From: JBBTWG01 sp038062935
GTDB taxonomy: Bacteria; Patescibacteriota; Gracilibacteria; UBA1369; UBA12463
Reading direction: 5' to 3'
Assembly (NCBI GenBank): GCA_038062935.1
Contig: JBBTWG010000019.1
Coordinates: 1 to 8,337 of the forward strand
Length of the DNA stretch: 8,337 bases
Under the pieces are notes generated by a model. That model did not search any database. It saw only the letters and a list, made by a program, of their open reading frames with translations, and was not told the DNA's origin. Position numbers and translations under genes: made by a program. Of this stretch, positions 5,441 to 8,337 are shown one piece after another; positions within the stretch are counted from its first letter, which is position 1; each line of letters starts with the position of its first letter.

Positions 5441-6968
5441 ATTCCTCGATCACTTCACCACCAAAAATATCAGCCGCTTCATCAACAGAATGTGCTCGAG
5501 AAACAGGAGCTATCGACTCCAGATTCATTTTCTGTACGACACCGGAAACCTTGAAAGGATGAGAAAAAATCTCCTCGAGTGCATGTTCGAGCTCGACACG
5601 AAGACTGTTTTCCAGAACTTTTTCCATATAAAACTTCGAGAGAAATTCAAGCGTGAGCGTGTTGCCATGCAGCGAAGAATTTTTCACATGGCGAATGGAT
5701 TGTTTCAGAGAAGGCGTTTTCAGAACCTCCAAAACACGAGCCCACGAAGCATGAATATCAGCAGTCTGAAGGGTTGAAGTCGGAGAAAATACTGGAGCTT
5801 TTTCAGCAGATTCAGTCTTCACCGGAGAAGTTTGTACAGATTGTGTGGGCAAGGCAGTCGATGAATTTGCAGTCGCTGTAGTCGCGCGCACAACTGATTC
5901 TTGTGGAATCTTTTTCAAAACGGAAGTATCCACAATTTCCACCTCACGCTCACAAAATCGAATCACCGCCATTTCCAGTGGCAACTGTGGAATAATGGTA
6001 TTCTTCAGTTGCGAATACGCATTTTGAAAAATATCAATCATGCGCATCATTTCAGCAATCGCATCGATTTTTTTCTCAGCGAGCGATTGGAGAAGATTCT
6101 TGCGGACAAATTGCAAAATCTCTTTCGTAAATTCCGAAAAATCCTGTCCTTCGCGATACAAATCTTGCAAAATATTCAGCGCTGCAGCACTGTCATGACT
6201 CTGGAGAGCATTGAAGAAATTTTGAATCGTCTCGTGCCCCACAATCCCGAGAATCGTTTTGACATGATTGTATTCAAGTTTTTTGTCCTTAATCAGTTGT
6301 TCGAAAAGTCCAATCGCATCGCGAAGTCCACCTTCCACATGATACGCAACCGCCTCGAGAGCGCTGTCCTCAGCCTCAATGCCTTCTTTCTGCGCGATAT
6401 ACGAGAGTCGCGTCATGATGATTTTTGGATCAATTCTCTTGAAATCAAACCGCTGACATCTGGAAATAATCGTATCCGGAATTTTGTGAATCTCGGTCGT
6501 TGCAAGAATGAAATACACCTGATCTGGTGGCTCTTCGAGCATCTTGAGAAGTGCATTGAAAGCCTCTTTCGTGAGCATATGCACTTCATCGATGATATAA
6601 ATCTTATTCTTCGCTCGTGTCGGCGCGAAGTAAATTTTGTCCTTCAATTCACGAATTTCATCAATACGACGGTTTGAAGCCGCGTCGATTTCGATCAGAT
6701 CAATCAGACGTCCATCAGTAATATCACGGCAAATATCACACGCTTCGCAGGGTTCCGAGTCCGCCGTCAAATTCGGACAATTGAGAGCTTTCGCCAGCAG
6801 GCGCGCCGTCGTCGTCTTTCCTGTGCCACGCGGCCCACAGAAAAGATACGCATGCACCGCCCGACTCTCCGAAAGCGCATTCAACAAGGTCACGCGCACA
6901 TGATCCTGCCCCACGAGATGAGAAAAGGTCTGGGGACGATATTTGCGATAAAGGGAAAGTTCAGACAT
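5439..6968 (-). CDS. dnaX: DNA polymerase III subunit gamma/tau (clamp loader ATPase)
   Basis: AAA+ motor of the clamp loader, which opens the beta clamp and places it on primed DNA. The protein is 509 residues. The family N-terminus (LYRKYRPQTF, VGQ) fixes the start at 6968. Walker A is GPRGTGKT (45-52); the zinc module is Cys64, Cys74, Cys77, Cys80 (CX9CX2CX2C); Walker B is IIDEVHML (125-132); sensor 1 lies at LATTE (155-159); the SRC arginine-finger motif is Ser169-Arg170-Cys171; sensor 2 is GGLRDAI (213-219). The collar domain III runs about 235-345. A Ser/Thr/Ala/Pro linker (about 355-405) precedes a C-terminal domain (405-485), as in other DnaX proteins longer than the E. coli gamma core. 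The glycosyltransferase gene lies 36 bases upstream in the same direction, with no clear promoter or terminator between, so co-transcription is likely. No Shine-Dalgarno sequence is present. Confidence 0.97.
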   Translation of the reverse strand: MSELSLYRKYRPQTFSHLVGQDHVRVTLLNALSESRAVHAYLFCGPRGTGKTTTARLLAKALNCPNLTADSEPCEACDICRDITDGRLIDLIEIDAASNRRIDEIRELKDKIYFAPTRAKNKIYIIDEVHMLTKEAFNALLKMLEEPPDQVYFILATTEIHKIPDTIISRCQRFDFKRIDPKIIMTRLSYIAQKEGIEAEDSALEAVAYHVEGGLRDAIGLFEQLIKDKKLEYNHVKTILGIVGHETIQNFFNALQSHDSAAALNILQDLYREGQDFSEFTKEILQFVRKNLLQSLAEKKIDAIAEMMRMIDIFQNAYSQLKNTIIPQLPLEMAVIRFCEREVEIVDTSVLKKIPQESVVRATTATANSSTALPTQSVQTSPVKTESAEKAPVFSPTSTLQTADIHASWARVLEVLKTPSLKQSIRHVKNSSLHGNTLTLEFLSKFYMEKVLENSLRVELEHALEEIFSHPFKVSGVVQKMNLESIAPVSRAHSVDEAADIFGGEVIEE

Positions 6969-7004
6969 AGAAGTAAGGACTTTGTAACATAGAAAGGGGG
7001 AATA

Positions 7005-8090
7005 TTAAAGCCCCAAAATTCCCAGAATTGTGTCACGAAACCTCTCTTCCGAAAATTCCTCCGCCCGCTCTCGAATCTTCATCGCGTCATATTTCCCTTC
7101 ATGCAGCACCAGACGCGCGAGGCCTTCCTCCATCGAGGATACCGTGAGTTCATCGAAAAATTCTCCCGTCACACCCGCGAGCACCGTCTCTGTCACGCCA
7201 CCTTTGCGATACGCCAAGACTGGCTTGCCACACGCCATCGCTTCCACCGGTGTGATTCCAAAATCTTCTTCTCCCGAAAAAATAAAAGCGCGACAATACT
7301 GCATATATTGTGCCGTCTCTTCATCAGATTTCCAGCCGAGAATCTCCACTTTCGGTCCGGCAATATTTTTCAGATATTGTTCCTGGGGCCCGCTGCCAAT
7401 CACAATGAGTCGCCGTCCAATTTTATTGAAAAGCTGCACCGCTAAATGGATTTTCTTGTAAGCACTGAGCTGCGAAACGATGAGGAAATAATCTTCATGC
7501 TTTCGATTCACCGAAAATCTCGACAAGTCCACCGGCGGATACACGACACGACTTTCACGACGATAGTACTTGGAAATTCGCTTCTGGACATGCTGCGAAT
7601 TTGCCAGATAAATATCCGGACGATCCGACGCGAGACGATCCCAAATGCGAATATCTTTCATTATCCACTGCGTCAATATTTTCCTGAAAAAACCAAACTT
7701 TTGCTCCTCCAGATATTCATGTGAATAATCCCAAGCATATCGCATCGGTGAATGACAGTAGCAGATGTGCTTCGTCGTCGAAGGCACCACGATCCCATGC
7801 GCAAAAGAATTGCTGGAGCTGATGACCACATCGAACTCAGAAAAATCCCACTCCTCCACAATCTGCGGCATCTTCGCGAAGAAATATCGATACAGTCGTC
7901 GTCCAGAAAACTGCCATTTTTGAAGTCGAGAAGGTCGTACGCGCGATGCAGGAAAATTTTTCCCGCACGCTTTTTCGTCATACGCCAAAGTATAAATCGG
8001 TGCATCAGGAAACATGTCAGCAAGGGTCTTGAGAACCCGTTCCGCGCCACCGAGACGAACGAGGAAGTCATGGACGAGGGCTACTTTCAT
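7005..8090 (-). CDS. Glycosyltransferase, family 4 (GT-B, retaining)
   Basis: Transfers a sugar from an activated nucleotide donor to a glycan or lipid-linked acceptor at the cytoplasmic membrane face; donor and acceptor cannot be read from the sequence. The 361-residue chain starts MKVALVHDF with the glycine-rich GGAER at 14-18, has CYCHSPMRYAWD at 110-121, ANSQHVQKR at 163-171, VYPPVD at 183-188, the donor-phosphate lysines in SAYKKIHLAV (212-213), IGSGP at 231-235, and the GT4 EX7E motif Glu275 to Glu283 (EDFGITPVE) followed by AMACGKPVLAY. It resembles the WbaZ-type mannosyl/rhamnosyl transferases of polysaccharide synthesis. An in-frame ATG at 8108 adds six residues (MCYHVP), but MKVALVHDF fits the family better. 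Neither start has a Shine-Dalgarno sequence. It is the first gene of a likely two-gene operon with dnaX, an unusual pairing. Confidence 0.93.
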   Translation of the reverse strand: MKVALVHDFLVRLGGAERVLKTLADMFPDAPIYTLAYDEKACGKNFPASRVRPSRLQKWQFSGRRLYRYFFAKMPQIVEEWDFSEFDVVISSSNSFAHGIVVPSTTKHICYCHSPMRYAWDYSHEYLEEQKFGFFRKILTQWIMKDIRIWDRLASDRPDIYLANSQHVQKRISKYYRRESRVVYPPVDLSRFSVNRKHEDYFLIVSQLSAYKKIHLAVQLFNKIGRRLIVIGSGPQEQYLKNIAGPKVEILGWKSDEETAQYMQYCRAFIFSGEEDFGITPVEAMACGKPVLAYRKGGVTETVLAGVTGEFFDELTVSSMEEGLARLVLHEGKYDAMKIRERAEEFSEERFRDTILGILGL

Positions 8091-8115
8091 GGGAACATGG
8101 TAACACATCGAAAAA

Positions 8116-8196
8116 GGATTTAGGATTTAGGATTTAGGATGTAGAATGGCCGCGATTTCCTCAATCCTCAATCCTACATCCTAAATCCTAAATCCT
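8116..8196. repeat. Inverted array of heptamers, GGATTTA-type, between divergent genes
   Basis: The left arm has GGATTTA three times (8116-8136) then GGATGTA (8137-8143). The right arm, read rightwards, is TCAATCC twice (8161-8174), TACATCC, then TAAATCC twice with a last T at 8196. Bases 8122-8144 and 8174-8196 are exact reverse complements over 23 bases with a 29-base loop (8145-8173). The array occupies most of the 105-base gap between the glycosyltransferase start and nfo, and its last base is the first base of the proposed nfo start codon. A long RNA hairpin would form in either transcript that crosses it. It lacks a T-run, so it is not a standard terminator. Confidence 0.92.
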
Positions 8197-8337
8197 TGCT
8201 TCTCGGCTACCACACCTCCATCGCAAAAGGCTTCCCCGCAGCTGCTCTCAACGTCGCCGACGGTCACGGCCTGAACGCCATGCAATGCTTCGTGAAAAAT
8301 CCCCGCGGCCGGAGCTCGAAGCCACTCACGCAGGAAG
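8196..8337 (+). CDS. nfo: Endonuclease IV, N-terminal part (runs off the right edge)
   Basis: AP endonuclease that cuts the backbone 5' to abasic sites in base excision repair. Only 47 codons are in the window, enough for the family's N-terminal strand and helix: LLGYHTSIAKGF matches the usual IGAHVSxAGG, and NAMQCFVKNPRG with KPLTQE matches the AxQxFxKNPRxW...PLT stretch. The frame is closed by TAG at 8142 and has no in-frame ATG, so the only plausible start is TTG at 8196-8198. That gives MLLG, with Gly at position 4 as in many family members. The metal-binding residues lie beyond the window. No convincing promoter or Shine-Dalgarno sequence is visible; the upstream sequence is the heptamer array. 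Confidence 0.82.
   Translation, partial: MLLGYHTSIAKGFPAAALNVADGHGLNAMQCFVKNPRGRSSKPLTQE

Noticed and set aside
6060..6080. Run of seven A in dnaX (minus strand, codons 298-301) as a slippage site for a short gamma form
   Set aside because: A one-base shift would stop a few codons later inside the collar domain, leaving a truncated oligomerisation domain. The AAAAAG at Lys352-Lys353 is better placed but its shifted frame runs about 33 codons to a stop, with no canonical A-AAA-AAG heptamer.
5901..6677. 258-codon plus-strand frame opposite dnaX
   Set aside because: dnaX has unmistakable motifs throughout; the antisense frame gives no recognisable domain and no promoter.
6996..7014. GGGG...CCCC hairpin between the glycosyltransferase and dnaX as a terminator
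   Set aside because: Only about four G-C pairs with a 10-base AT loop, overlapping the stop codon, and no T-run on the relevant strand.
8116..8196. CRISPR array reading of the heptamer repeats
   Set aside because: Units are seven bases with no spacers and are inverted about a centre; no cas genes are present.

Overview
This 8.3 kb window looks like chromosome of a small-genome bacterium, most plausibly a member of the Candidate Phyla Radiation (Patescibacteria; a Peregrinibacteria-like lineage is my guess). The reasons are a divergent NAD-dependent DNA ligase, two Pro/Ala-tailed hypothetical proteins of a kind common in that group, a secreted Gly/Gln/Met-rich repeat protein, and no recognisable Shine-Dalgarno sequence in front of any visible start. 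The standard genetic code fits: all five visible stop codons are TAA, and no in-frame TGA interrupts a conserved domain. The lineage call is inference, not something the sequence proves.

Layout from left to right. Bases 1-374 (minus) hold the start of a hypothetical helical protein whose end lies outside the window. Two bases upstream of it is a 506-residue hypothetical protein (377-1897, minus); the two are probably one operon. Between 1898 and 1965 two good sigma70-type promoters face away from each other with overlapping -10 boxes, one for that operon and one for ligA (1966-4005, plus). After a 94-base gap with another strong promoter and a dyad comes a 428-residue exported repeat protein (4100-5386, plus) with near-perfect internal DNA repeats. 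It ends at a Rho-independent terminator whose T-run overlaps the stop codon of the convergent dnaX (5439-6968, minus). A family-4 glycosyltransferase (7005-8090, minus) lies 36 bases upstream of dnaX and is probably co-transcribed with it. Divergent from it, after a 105-base gap largely filled by an inverted array of heptamers, starts nfo (endonuclease IV, 8196 onward, plus), cut by the window edge.

Functionally the window mixes DNA replication and repair (ligA sealing nicks, dnaX loading the clamp, nfo cutting abasic sites) with surface functions (the glycosyltransferase and the repeat protein). There is no phage, IS, CRISPR, toxin-antitoxin or defence signature. The most interesting points are the heptamer inverted repeat that ends on the nfo start codon, the shared divergent promoter, the recent in-frame repeat expansion in the exported protein, and the altered NAD-binding residues of LigA.
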